A stretch of DNA of 64,000 bases from Nectonema munidae (GCA_030549495.1 JAUIRK010000007.1:368501-432500), one strand, 5' to 3'; positions 35,780 through 47,484 are shown, numbered from the stretch's first letter. Translations and numbers: made by a program. Notes: generated by a model not told the origin, from the sequence alone.

Positions 35780-35990
35780 CACTGAAAAAAAAATTAGTTA
35801 AACTAACTAATTTAAATAGTTTAACTAACGATAGATAAATTTACTAATCATCTTCGTTAACTTGACAAATACATTAGTCAATTCAACGACAGTTGAACAA
35901 CTAACGATCTTAGCTATTTTGACTAAAAAATTAGTTGAATTAAACGTGTTAGTTACATTGTGAGATCAATTAACCATCGCTTGCCTCTTT
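35780..35990. repeat. TTAGTT/AACTAA-rich repeat block
   Basis: Begins actgaaaaaaaaattagtta and is built of recurring ttagtt, aactaac and aactaa words on both strands, making it self-complementary in many registers. This resembles the interior of a MITE, but definite termini and target duplication were not established. Confidence 0.4.
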
Positions 35991-36512
35991 GATTTAACCA
36001 TTTTTCTGTAAGCAACGAAAAGAATTTTTTTGCTCATCCTGAGAACATTTTAATTGCAGCACTAACAGATGATGATAAAGAAAAGGATTATTTGCTCTGA
36101 ATAAACAAACTTAAGCTTGAAAGTCACACATCTTTTAATAAGATGTTGTGATAAAAAGAAAATAATTGTAAATTTTGAATCAAAGAACTAAAGAATTGTT
36201 TCATGCTGAAAAGCCTTTGGAGTTTCCCGATTATCTTTGTAGTGGAAAGAAAGGTAAAAGATGTATCTTCAGGAAGTAAAAGAGTTTTGGTCATCAAGCA
36301 AGACATGGATTAATTATCCAAAAGAAAAGACAAGGCAAGAAGTGAAAAATATTGAGAAAAAAAGTGATTTTATATAAACTTTTATAGTTTTTTCTTCTTT
36401 TATAAAAACTATCTTTTTGCTTTTAATATCCATTATAATATGCAACATTTACAAAGTTCTCAGTAAAGTTACGATAACATTATTGAACAGGTCTTTAAAA
36501 TTTGGATATTAA

Positions 36513-36642
36513 CCCATTTAAGGCCAAGCAAAGCAGACGATATCTAAAAAAACGCAGGCGATTCATATTCAAAGTCATTGAAAAAAGCAGACGAAGATGA
36601 AATTACTTATGTTCCAAAATAGGAACATTGGCGCTAAATGGG
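36513..36642. mobile_element. 130-bp TTAA-flanked MITE, copy 1 (piggyBac-type ends)
   Basis: Ends are cccattta and, at the right, taaatggg, flanked by TTAA at 36509-36512 and 36643-36646. The interior (aagcagacgatatctaaaaa, then cattgaaaaaagcagacgaa) matches copy 2 at 38067 throughout. TTAA duplication plus CCC ends is the piggyBac hallmark. It has no coding capacity. Confidence 0.85.
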
Positions 36643-36707
36643 TTAATAAAAGAGGCATATTAAACACCTTTTTAAACATGTTTCATATTTGCAACTGCAA
36701 ATTTGTT

Positions 36708-36780
36708 TGATTTCGACCAACCCTAATATGTATACAAAAAGTTGCCTTCATTTCGCGTAAAGTTGTTTGATTTCGACCAA
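36708..36780 (+). repeat. Short direct repeat gtttgatttcgaccaac
   Basis: The 17-bp phrase gtttgatttcgaccaac occurs twice about 55 bp apart, just left of the LINE fragment. Confidence 0.7.
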
Positions 36781-36789
36781 CTCAAAATT

Positions 36790-37066
36790 TAGTGTGCGTC
36801 AACTTACAACTCCAATCTGACACTTCAAACCGATCTTTTCACATCGCATCAATAATGTTACACTATTGGCAGATGGACTTCAATTGTAAACATCTTCCAA
36901 TTGGTTCCAAAAATAACTTTATTTACTACATAACAGGTTATGATGCAAAGCGATCTCAGCACATCATTTTAAGCATTACTATTCAAAGAAACTTTTCAAA
37001 AGCTTATTCTTCATTTCATCTTGTGTTCATCTACATTCTCCAACAATCCTCCATTGTTTGAGGCGA
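36790..37066 (+). pseudogene. LINE fragment A (same family as 21790-22640), badly decayed
   Basis: The DNA and its broken frames correspond to the reverse transcriptase region after the A-D-D box: a TLQTDLF-like run, NFNCKHLPIGSKNNFIYYIT (compare FSKCSHLQIDSKNNVHYYIA at 22020-22090), GYDAKR, then FSKAYSSFHLVFI (compare FSKANSKVHSIFF). Several frame changes occur in 280 bp. The match stops near 37066 and the next part of the LINE appears only at 42968. Confidence 0.8.
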
Positions 37067-38066
37067 ATTTCACAGTCTTTTTATTCCAGTCTTCTTACAG
37101 CTTTTCTTTTTTTCGCTTAACAAATTAAGTTATAAAGGAGCCGTACAGTGAATAAGCAAAGATTGGGAGAAGCTCAGATACTAACTGTTTAGTTAGGAAA
37201 AGTCTCGTCGTATAATAAGGGAGAGTGCGGGTGGATTTATGGGCGCAGTAGCACATTTTTTATAGCACATAACAAAACAACTTTTTGCATGGGGGACGAC
37301 AAATTTTGTTTACTTATGCTTTTGTACAGTTTCACGACTAAAAATTCTTTAGCATAAATGTTTTCTTTTTATCAGTTTTATCGAAACCGCTATGCTTTTT
37401 GAAATGTTTTGTAGAAATATGAAATTAAAAGGTTTCACAACTAAACTTTAATCTTCTTTACTTCAAAAAAAAGAGAAGAAATTATGCTTCTATTAACCTA
37501 AATATGAATGCACTTTTGCCACCTTAAAAACATGTAAATGATGTCAAATGTATGGCAACTAAATTAAAATATATTTTGAACTTATTTTAAGTGACAACCA
37601 AAATGTACTTTTATTCCATTCACCTGCCCTCCTAATAAATCTCAATATTATTTAAGATTAGTTTTAAAAAAAAGCATTCATTGTTTAATTTTCTTAGTTA
37701 AAATTCACTACATGGATTTTATTCACTAAAATTGATTTTAATTGACCTTAACCATAATCTATAACAAACTAGAAAAAAAGGCCAAACTCATTTAAAATTT
37801 GTTTCTTAGACTTTTTTTTGAGTGCAAACAAAAATTAATTGACATTTATTGCCGCTGAGTATTTTCGAAAAATAATAAAAATTTTATTTTATGTTGCAAA
37901 GTGTCCCCTAATCGAATTTGAATGCTATATAGAATCATCAATCTTGTAATATTGTTGAATTATTATCTTCTCATCATTTAAAAACAGTCAACATAATAAA
38001 GAAGATCCTTTAGAAATGGAGGTTTTAAAGAGAATCACGAAAATAAAAGGAAGAGAATACAATTAA

Positions 38067-38196
38067 CCCATTAAGTACCATAGAAATCAGACGATATCTA
38101 AAAAAACGCAGACGATTTGTATTCAAAGTCATTGAAAAAAGCAGACGAAGATGAAATTACTTATGTTCCCAAATGGGAGAATTGGGACTTAATGGG
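38067..38196. mobile_element. 130-bp TTAA-flanked MITE, copy 2
   Basis: Same length and interior as copy 1, with TTAA at 38063-38066 and 38197-38200 and ends cccattaag / cttaatggg. It lies about 220 bp left of the 4.3-kb element. Confidence 0.88.
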
Positions 38197-38809
38197 TTAA
38201 AGTACTTGGGAAACGTCAACATAACATTGCACTTATCATTCCATGAAAACTCTTCACTTCATAAGAGTCCGGTTCACGGGAATAATATTAAGAAATAAAG
38301 ACATCGTGCTGCATATTTTTCATGTGTGAGTAGCATATTTTTCTTGGCCCACAAAAATAATCAAGAATACACAAGTACTCCATACCAAGCTCCTTTTAAC
38401 AGTGGGGAAGATTAGGGACCCTATTAGTGCTGGGGGAGGGGGGGGGGGCTCCACTAAAAAATTAATTGTAGAAAATTGGCTGAATCATATCCCTTCAAAT
38501 TTTGTGACTTTTCCTAAAATCGCTAGCTGCATCTTTTGAAACCATTTTCATGGTAGTTGAATGACCCTTTCATGTCCAAAACTGTCAATCAAAATAAAAA
38601 ATTAAAATTTTTCAGCAAAATTTTGACATTATCTGTACTTAACCTTATAACTTAGGATCTATATTATATAATACCTTGAAAATTTGTAATTATATACAGT
38701 TTGGAACGCATAACACTTTATATATTTAATTTTTTCAATAATCATGGCTACTTTCTAGAAAATGTCAATCAAATTTTGATTGATCAAAAATATATCTAAT
38801 TAAATATAC

Positions 38810-40400
38810 CTTCAAATTTTACATAAAATATATGTTTTTATACTAAATCGGTCGTGCTGTTTTCATTTCTGGACTCATTTTTAATTTAGGATTTGGAAAT
38901 ACCTATAAGTGTTAATCAAATTTGCAGTTTACTTCTGAAAATTGTCTCCAAAAACATTCCTTCAAATTTTACATAAAATATGTGTTATACTAAATCGGCC
39001 ATGCTGGTTTCATTTCTGCACTCATTTTTAATTTAGGATTTGGAAATACCTATAAGTTAATCAAATTTGCGGTTTACTTCTGAAAATTGTCTCCAAAAAC
39101 ATTCCTTCAAATTTTACATAAAATATATGTGTTATACTAAATCGGCCATGCTGGTTTCATTTCTGCACTCATTTTTTACGTTTAGGATGTCAAAATACCT
39201 ATAGGTGTTAATCAAATTTGCGGTTTACTTCTAAAAATTGTCTCCATAAACATTCATTCAAATTTTACAATGAAATATATGTTTTTATACCAGATCAACC
39301 ATGCTGTTTTCATTTCTGAACTCATTTTTCACATTTAGAGGCTTTAAAATATCATGCAAAATTTGCGGTTTACTTCTAAAAGCTATCTCCAAAAATATTC
39401 TCTTAATTTTACATGAAATATTTGTTTTTATACCAAATCGATCATGCTGTTTTCATTTTTGAACTCATTTTTTACATTTAGGATTTGAAAATACCTATAA
39501 GTATTAATCAAATTTGCAGTTTACTTCTGAAAATAGTCTCCAAACATATTCTCTTGAAATATATATTTTTATACAAAACCAATCATGCTGTTTTCATATC
39601 TGAACTCATTTTTTACATTTAGGATGTGAAAATAGCTATAAGTGTTAATCAAATTTGCGGTTTACTTCTAAAAATTGTATCTAAAAACATTCATTCAAAT
39701 TTTACAATTAAATATATCTTTTTATACCAAATCAACCATGCTAGTTTCATTTATGGACTCAATTTTTGCAGTTTGAATTTGAAAATACATATAATTATCA
39801 ATTAAATTTGCGTTTAGTTCTAAAATTTGTTCTTATAGCAAATAGATCATGATGATTTCATTTCTGAACACAGTTTTCGCATTTAGAGGTTTTACTGCAA
39901 GTGTCAATCAAATTTGCGGTTTATCTCTGAAAACTATATCCCAAAATATTCTCTCTAATTTTACATGAAATATATGTTTTTAAACCAATTCGACCACGAT
40001 AATTTTTATTTCTGAAATCATTTTTTGCAATTAGAGGTTATAAATGTCTGAAAGTGTCAATCAAATTTTCGATTTACGTCTAATGTCTACAGAAATATTT
40101 TTGAAATTTAAATAAAATATCTGTTTTTATGTCAAATGGAAGATGCTGGCTTCCTTTTTGGACTAAGGTTTGGCATTTATGGTTTTAAAATATCTGGAAG
40201 CTTGAATCAGATTTGCGGTTTACTTCTAGATATTGTCTTCAAAAATATTTTCAAAAAAATAAAATATCTGTTTTATACCAAATCGACTATTCTTATTTTA
40301 TTTCTGTAGTAGATTTTGGATAATACGGTTAAAAAATATCTCGAAGTGGCAACTGAATTAGTAATGTATGCCTGAAAATCAGTTATGTAAAAAAATTTCA
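38810..40400 (+). repeat. Satellite array, about 11 units of about 147 bp
   Basis: The landmark tttcatttct/ctg recurs at 38861, 39008, 39155, 39308, 39451, 39592, 39745, 39857, 40005, 40151 and 40297. Spacings are mostly 141-153 bp with one short unit (112). Each unit carries catgctg, then tcatttttt, then aatcaaatttgcggtttact. Units decay towards the right. Confidence 0.9.
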
Positions 40401-41469
40401 AAAAATGGCTGCATATTAGATATATAGTAAAAATATACTTTTTTTTGTATATTTTGGCTTATAATACTTTCTACAATCATCTTGAGTATGAAATATTTAT
40501 TAAAAAAACAAACAAAACGTATTATAAAATCTTTTGAAAATTTGTAAGAGAGAAGGAACCAAGTTGAAAACTAATTTAAAAAAGAACATGTAATCAAAAC
40601 AAATAATTAAAAAAATATGTATCTTGACTAAATGGAAGATCTACCATGTTCTAATGAACTAGGAAGTGGTTTAATTATATAATAGATGCTTCAAAAAGAT
40701 TTTGACTGTGAAAAAGAAGTTCCTCTTTTACAAATGAAAAATATTTAAATCTATAGCATATCATATAGGATTACAATTAACATTTAGCTAAGATGGGTAG
40801 GAAATCTGAATATTTAGAATAGGTCAGATTTATCAAAAATGGCACAGATGCCAATATGTGAGAATTTAGTCACTATTAAGATATTTTTAATTTAAATTGA
40901 ATTTGTCCATCTTTTTCCTTTTGTGTCAAAGAGATAATTTTTTAGATGAAGAACGTTGACAACCTTTTGTAATTGAACAATCAACATCACGAATGATTCA
41001 TCAGAAAAAATCCTTTGAAATAAGATTGGTTGACAAATATTCAGGATTGATAATAAAATACACAATACTGATAAAAAAAGTCTAAGATCATCAAGAAGAT
41101 TCTTTAATCAGAATGCTTTGAGAGAGGAAAAAAGTAATTTTATCCCTATAAAAAAATTTTCGAACACACATTGAAGAATATAAATTTCTAATGAAAAAAG
41201 AGCTACCAAGTAAGGATCATCATAGAATGAATACCAAAATTACATACTGTAAATTATAATATGACGTAGAGACTACGAGCCGATAACGAATTTGTAGTCA
41301 AAAAGATGGAGGTCCTATCGAGTTACATAAGTTATTGTAGAATGAAATATTTTGAGTGAATTAAACACCTAAAGTTAGTTTATTAAATAAATTAAGAAAA
41401 TAATTACCAGAGAAATACTGCAAGTAGAAGTTATTTTTATGTTTATATATTTGACATTGATTTACCTGT

Positions 41470-42610
41470 TTAATCGATTTTTTGACAGGTTTAATTGATT
41501 TCATAAAAAATGAACATCACCATTAAATTCTGCATACTTGAAATGTATAAAAAAATTTAAAAGAATAAAAATTTTAATTTTGACATGGGCTGTCATATAT
41601 AAATTATTTTGTCAGGTTTGACTAATATTTATAAAAAAAAGGAATTTAACCAGTAAACACAGCCTACTTGAAAATGGGTATATGTGTGTAAAATGCCATA
41701 CACGGTAAACTTCATAACCTCTCTATAATTCCTATTAAACGTAATTCTCTAATTCAAAAAACCGTGTCTGATCCTTTCTTTTTGGAATAAATGAATTTTT
41801 TGACAGTTTTGATTGATTTTTATAAAAAAATGAATATCACCACTGAATTACGCATGCTTAAAAATGAGTATATATGTGTAAAAAACTTTATATTATTACT
41901 TAATAAAAAGTTTCTTTTTAAGATGAGCTGTCATATATAAATTAATGCTTTGATAACTTTAATTGATTTTTATAAAAAAAAAATGAATATCACCGCTGAA
42001 TTGAGCATGCTTGAAAATGGGTATACATGTGTAAAAAACTTTATATAATTTTTTAGATAAAAAGTTCTTTTTTGAGATAAGCTGTCATATGTAAATACTT
42101 TTTTGACAGGTTTGAATGACTTTCATGAAAAATGAATATCACCACTGAATTCAGCATGCTTGAAAATGGGTATACATGTGTAAAAAACTTTATATAATTA
42201 TTTAGATAAAAAGTTCTTTTTTGAGATGAGCTGTCACATTTAGATCAATTTTTTGACAGGTTTGATTGATTTACATAAAAAATGAATGTGACCACTGAAT
42301 TCAGCATATTTGAAAAAGGGTATACATGTGTAAAAAACTTTATATAATTATTTAGATAAAAAGTTTCTTTTTGAGATGAGCTGTCACATTTAGATCAATT
42401 TTTTGACAGGTTTGATTGATTTTCATAAAAAAATAAATATCACCACTGAATTCAGCATATTTGAAAATGGGTATACATGTGTAAAAAACTTTATATAATT
42501 ATTTAAATAAAAAGTTAATTTTTGAGATGAGCTGTCAAATATAAATCAATTTTTTGACAGGTTTGATTATTTTGATAAAAAATGGACATCCATTGAATTC
42601 AGCATAGTTG
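41470..42610 (+). repeat. Satellite array, about 8 units of about 150 bp
   Basis: The landmark gacagg/gacag recurs at 41484, 41611, 41802, 41951, 42105, 42255, 42405 and 42556, with the last five spaced 149-154 bp. Units share caccactgaattcagcatgc, gggtatacatgtgtaaaaaa and gagatgagctgtca. The most regular units are at the right, next to the terminal repeat. Confidence 0.9.
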
Positions 42611-42967
42611 AAATATATATGTAACATTAAAAATATTTATAAAAACTTATTAATATCTGAGAAAAATAGGGGGGGGGGGCACTTTACGCCCCCCAGCACT
42701 TGAGCGGACAAATTTAGCCCAGCACTAATAGGGTTAAGATAGCGCTTTCCCCCTACTTGCTGAGAGTAGAAAATATCGCTTGATGAATTTTTTAGCTAGA
42801 ATAACTTACGGAAATTTAAAAGTAGTAGCATATATTCCAAGTGTATTATGACACGGGAAAGCGCACCACTCTTCCCCTCCTTCCACTACGAAAACGGTAT
42901 AAACGTGCATTCTGGCTGCTTTACCACGACGTAAAAAGTGCAGGTATAAGTTGACTCTAAAATTTTT

Positions 42968-43292
42968 GTCAGACCCATCTTAGAGTATGGAAATAGCATT
43001 TCCTTGTCCAAACCACATATTAGACATGGAAAAAATGGAAAAGGTTAAGAAGAGATTTAGCAAAAGAAGCATTGGCATGCAAAATTTGACGCATGAAGAT
43101 AGAATTAGAAAACTGAATTTCCCTCATATATGCCGTGTATTGAAAATGAACTCTTTTACCACACATGGCCTTGTGTGTTTCCTATATAATTCTCACAAAC
43201 TGGAATTGGAATCATTCTATGGAAACTTTAGAAGAACCTACTTCACTAAAATCTATATGAAGGATTGGAAGATAAATAGCAAAACTTCGTAA
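42968..43292 (+). pseudogene. LINE fragment B
   Basis: Begins VRPILEYGNSI (compare IRPHLEFG at 22270-22290), then EKVKKRFSKRSIGMQNLTHE and DRIRKLNF, corresponding to the LINE segment after L-Y-K-G-L-x-R-P-H-L-E: the x-x-V-Q-R-R-x-T-K-x-I-x-G-x-x-x-L-x-Y-E-x-R-L-x-x-L stretch. This is the piece that should follow fragment A after about 20 residues. Same strand, so the two are probably halves of one copy interrupted by later insertions. Confidence 0.75.
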
Positions 43293-44700
43293 AAAACGTC
43301 ATTTAAGGAGAAAAAACGCAACAAAAACAAGATGACACCCAAATCCCAAGAGTTTTAACAAAGAAAGTTTTTAGAGAGAAAAATATGGTTGTTATTGTGC
43401 AGATCCAAAAGCTACAAGGCCGCAATTAGGATACAGCACTAGTCTTTACATGCTCAATTCAGATGGAGAATTTCACGTAAGCCAAAACGTCATTGCGTAA
43501 GAGCTGCGTGTTTTTAAGAGAAGTCTTAGTGTTAAGATGCAACTATAGATCTCCTATAATTGATGGAGATCGTAGAAAAGAAAAATGACTTGGCTTTTTC
43601 TCATTTAGCTCTTGTCTGAAAGGCTTTTCACACTCAACACCCTAAATCTTGTTCGAAGGTTATATACAAGTAAAGAAAATTTTTAGATTCATCACAAAGC
43701 ATTCTTCCTTCTATGGAATATACATTTCATTTTACATTTTTAACGAGCGCTTTACTCTTTCAAGTTGTGAATGCAATGCCTTTCAATAATTTTGATAGGA
43801 AAACTTTTTTGTCGTATATCCTTCATATCATGATGACCTACAAAATATGGACTAAAGTTCATGCATTACAAAAAAAAGATTTTTGCACCAACTTTATAAA
43901 AAAAAAAGAAAGAATATTGCAGTGTTTTAGAAAAAGTGTCATAAGAAAAATAAGTTGACTTTTAAATGTCCTAGAGTTAGAGAATTTAAAAACCCAACGA
44001 AAAGATTATTCCAAAAACTAAATTTATTATCTTAATAAAGATGTTTAGTTCACTCGCTAAATGTTTCTCTTTCAAATCCACGATATCATGAAACGAGCTT
44101 CGAAGATACTATTTTCAAAAATGAGTTTGTCGATATTGAAAAATGTGTTTAAGCGTCCACGATATCACATATGGAAGAAAGAAAAGGCCTACAAAATTTT
44201 ATAATGCGTAAACATTTGCAAATTCTCCTAAAATTTTGTTTTTGTCTCTTCAGTATTTAGTTCTGTTACTATCTCTCTTTCAAACCAACATGACAATCTT
44301 CAAATCATTATTATTCTATTATCATCATTAATGACGATATTCCGTTACTTTGAAAAGTGATCATTCTAGATATAATTACTTGAATCATTTTAGATCACCA
44401 ACTTTTTGCCCGTTTCAGGCGAAATGGGACACCAGGTTCCTGTAAATTAAAAATCATCTGCTACAAGTTGTGTAAAAACTCATTCACAAAGATAAACAGA
44501 CGATTCATTTTCAAAAAAGTGCGCCAAATTTAAAGCCTTGCTTTCGAAAATTCATAGTCTGTTTTACTTTTGAATGAATTTTCTTACAATTTAAAGCTTT
44601 TGGGAAACAGTAAAACATTTTGAGATGCATTTAGTTCTGTTTGCCATTCCTGACGTCTCCATCACTTCATTTTTTCATGCCGTCTTTCTTCGTTCTAACT
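43293..44700. other. Gene-free stretch upstream of the FOG-like gene
   Basis: An 81-codon plus-strand frame at 43713-43958 has no recognisable domain. The remaining DNA shows no supported feature. Confidence 0.4.
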
Positions 44701-44759
44701 TTTGAAAATAAAAAATTTATGTTTTGACGGCCTCTACTCGAATTTGGAAGGCAGCGAGC

Positions 44760-45599
44760 ATTATGTTGAGGATGCGCGGGTGTCACAGTGACCCATCGTG
44801 GCTGAAAGCGTCAAGCAGGAATTTCTTGGAGACGAAGAGGGAGGGTTTGGATTCGTTGAGTTTGCGGTGAGAAAAGGAATGAGCAGTAGCTACTTACTCT
44901 GCTGTGTCTAGAATCGAGATGGATGTGTGCGTGTGGAAAGAGCAATACTACTACTATGTAGTAATCATGATAATCGCAGAGTAATAATAATGGAAAAAGT
45001 AGCAAGTAGTAATTATTATTATTTGCGCGATTATAATTTTTATTTTTATTATTATCAACTATTCTCTTCTTATCTCCTGCATCCATCTCCTCTCCTCTCC
45101 ATTAGTTCAGAGTTGTGTGCTGCTTCTACTCTGCTGCTGCTCGCTCCTTATCTCGCGACAAAATCATTTATGCCTTCTTTCTGCGATTGTTATCGCCATT
45201 TTTCTTTCGTTTTATTTTTGATAAAGTTGAGATGCTGAGATGAGATATGGCGAATGAATAGCTCTTCTTAGCGATCGCATTCTTTCAGATCGCACACACA
45301 AGCACACACATCCACTCTGCTGATTACGACTCCTACACGTTGTAACCGTCGACAGGCAGTAGTCCTAAACACAGTAGGAATTAGCGAGGCCCCAATCTTT
45401 CGACACCCTCCTCTTTCATTGGCTGCAGCGTATCATCTACGCTCCTCTCCTTTCGCTCAAAGTTCCTTATCGCCTGCACGTATCTTCTACAAAATAGGCA
45501 AACAAAGCTGTGCAATCGAATACACACACCTCTTCTGTAACGCGAGTCCTCTGCCTGCCTACATGACATTTTCAACATCCGTGCCCTTCATCGCACTCT
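44760..45599 (+). promoter_or_regulatory. Probable promoter and 5' UTR of the FOG-like gene
   Basis: Composition changes here from about 70% A+T to a mix with CpG-containing and CT/GA-rich tracts (e.g. ctcctctcctctcc near 45090, cacacacaagcacacaca near 45293, cgctcctctcctttcgctc near 45440). This directly precedes the ATG at 45600. Such a G+C rise next to a first exon suggests a promoter/5' UTR. No single transcription start can be chosen. Frames crossing this region on both strands are open because of composition and are not called as genes. Confidence 0.45.
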
Positions 45600-45633
45600 A
45601 TGTCGAGGAGAAAGCACGCCAAGCCAATTAGAA
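45600..45633 (+). CDS. FOG (ZFPM/U-shaped)-like gene, exon 1: MSRRK repression motif
   Basis: The exon encodes MSRRKHAKPIR and ends one nucleotide into the next codon at a consensus donor (GTATGT). An amino end of the form MSRRK(Q)-x-x-P is shared by FOG, SALL, BCL11 and ZNF423/521 zinc-finger regulators. In those families the first dozen residues bind the NuRD co-repressor through RBBP4/7. The Gln usual at position 6 is His here. The tiny exon followed by a 1.85-kb intron is typical for these genes, whose motif is often encoded alone. The FOG reading comes from the finger in exon 3; the motif alone would also allow the other families. Confidence 0.75.
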
Positions 45634-47484
45634 GTATGTTTTTCTTCCATTTCCCATTTTCCCGTTTTTGTAAGCAACTCTTTTATTGGGATTTAGTAGT
45701 ACTCTCGGTGTGGGACTTCTTTACGCAACCATTTAAAAAACTTTGCCTATCACTGCGAAACATCTCTATCTTTTGTAAATAACTGAATTATTAATTCTAA
45801 AATAAATAATGACGCACAATACTTCCTGATTTTAAGGTGACTTCAAATCACATTACCTAATGGCGCCCGGGCTTTCTCTGCTCATATGCGTTGATACGAA
45901 AATTCCTTGAAATCGTTAAAGTATTGATTGACACACACTTGATATGCAACGAAAACATACTCTTTTAATCGTGATATTTCCTACACGTTTAGTTATCTAT
46001 TGCATATGTTAGCCAAATATCTTAGAGTGACTTAACTGTGTTTCCAAACTCAGAACACATCATGCATGTGTTTTAATTGTTTCTTCTTTGTTACTTTTAT
46101 AATAAACAACATGCATCATTGTAATCAAACTATAGAGACACAATTCTGAATACACGCAATTTCTGCGTAACCTGGATTTTCAGATGCGATTTTTCACGAT
46201 CTAACACAATTTCATTTTTCTAAACTTTTGCTTCCATTCATTCTTTTGTATATTTTCATTCATTGATACTTTTTCTTTCCTCTAGCCAATTTGGTATTTT
46301 TCGTTTACTCTCTTCTTTCTCCTCACATATCATTTTTTCTGTATCACCCAAAGTGTAAACGCCGGCAATTTGGGTTCAAATTAAAGAACAAAGAATTGAG
46401 TAAGGAAAATGGCCTTTGAAACTCTTTCAAATTACTATTGTTAATTATTATTGTCTAACTATTGTTTTTCCTTTTTCTCATCTGCATTGCGTAAGGTTGC
46501 CCAAATGAATGAGATATTGCGTAGCAATCATGGATTAATCATTCACTCGATAGACTGGCCGAGTGAGTGTCCAACCGAATACTTTCTTTGGGTCTGACGC
46601 TGTCCTGTCGGCCAGACTTCACACTCCTTTTATTTTATAAAGAAACATCTACATTACGGGAATTTAGGTTATCCAAAAATACTTAGGCATCAATTCGACA
46701 ATGTTCCCTTTTTTCTCCTGCATTATTTCTATAGACTGAAACCGGTTTTTCAAGTTTCGACAGAGCTCATGAAATTAAGAAAACACATCCAACGAATTGT
46801 TACATTCACCCAATTGCCGTTTTGATATTAAAAGCGTTTAGAGTAATTTTTTTAATTCTAAAAATTATTTTTTGTTTTTATTTGAGGACATTAGTAAAAT
46901 GCATGAATCCAATCTCCAAATGAGCACTTTATCACGATTTTAGTTTCATGTGTTAACTCATAAATTTCCAAAAAAAACATTCAGAAATGAGTGAAAAATC
47001 TAATGATGAAAAATTATTTAAAAAATACTCTCTTTGTTAAAACAAAATGTCATCTTAATTAAGTTTTTCTTGATTTGTGTATTCTTCTACAAAAAGATTT
47101 TTACAAGGTTTTCAATTAGTACTGATTTCTTGACAAGGATCCTTTTAACTTGCAATAAATTTTTTAGTTTCAAAGCGGATTTGGAAAGTTGAAGAATTGT
47201 ATATGATGTTGCAGAAAGAGGAATAAAACACATCTAGTATTCTTAAAAAAGATGACAAATTTATTTTTAAATGTCACCAAGAAACGGTAACTAATCTTAA
47301 AAGCACAAAATATCTATTGCAAATTAAATTTTATGTTGCCAAAATAAAATATAAATCATTGATAATGTATTATTCAGTACTAAAGTTTTTTTTTCAAATT
47401 TGGAGAATTTGGAGGAATGAAATCAAAATTTTTAATTATAGAGTTAGAAATACTATTTTCTTAATCTACTCCATTTGCTTTTAG
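45634..47484 (+). other. Intron 1 of the FOG-like gene
   Basis: Bounded by GTATGT and ttgcttttag. Around 46553-46615 the phrases ctggccgagtgag and ctgtcggccag can pair as a weak hairpin. Nothing else is recognised. Confidence 0.65.

Larger units (their letters stand above)
38419..42733. mobile_element. 4.3-kb TIR element carrying two satellite arrays
   Basis: A perfect 16-bp terminal inverted repeat (CCCTATTAGTGCTGGG) stands at 38419-38434 and, inverted, at 42718-42733. Subterminally both sides carry long G/C homopolymer runs (gggggagggggg at left; ggggggggggg and cccccc at right). The right flank is TTAA, as in piggyBac-type elements; the left flank reads ttaggga, so the target duplication is not confirmed. 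The interior holds an array at about 38810-40400, a middle region of about 1 kb with no coding frame, and a second array at about 41470-42610. No transposase is present, so it is non-autonomous. It lies between two fragments of one LINE. Confidence 0.75.

Noticed and set aside
44811-45578. Several open frames on both strands over the G+C-raised region
   Set aside because: They overlap each other on opposite strands, are rich in low-complexity Tyr/Asn or Ser/Leu runs, and are better explained by promoter/5' UTR composition.
46553-46615. Possible hairpin (ctggccgagtgag / ctgtcggccag), considered as a tRNA or structured RNA
   Set aside because: Only the outer stem pairs. There is no A/B box and no tRNA arms, so I left it as a note in the intron.
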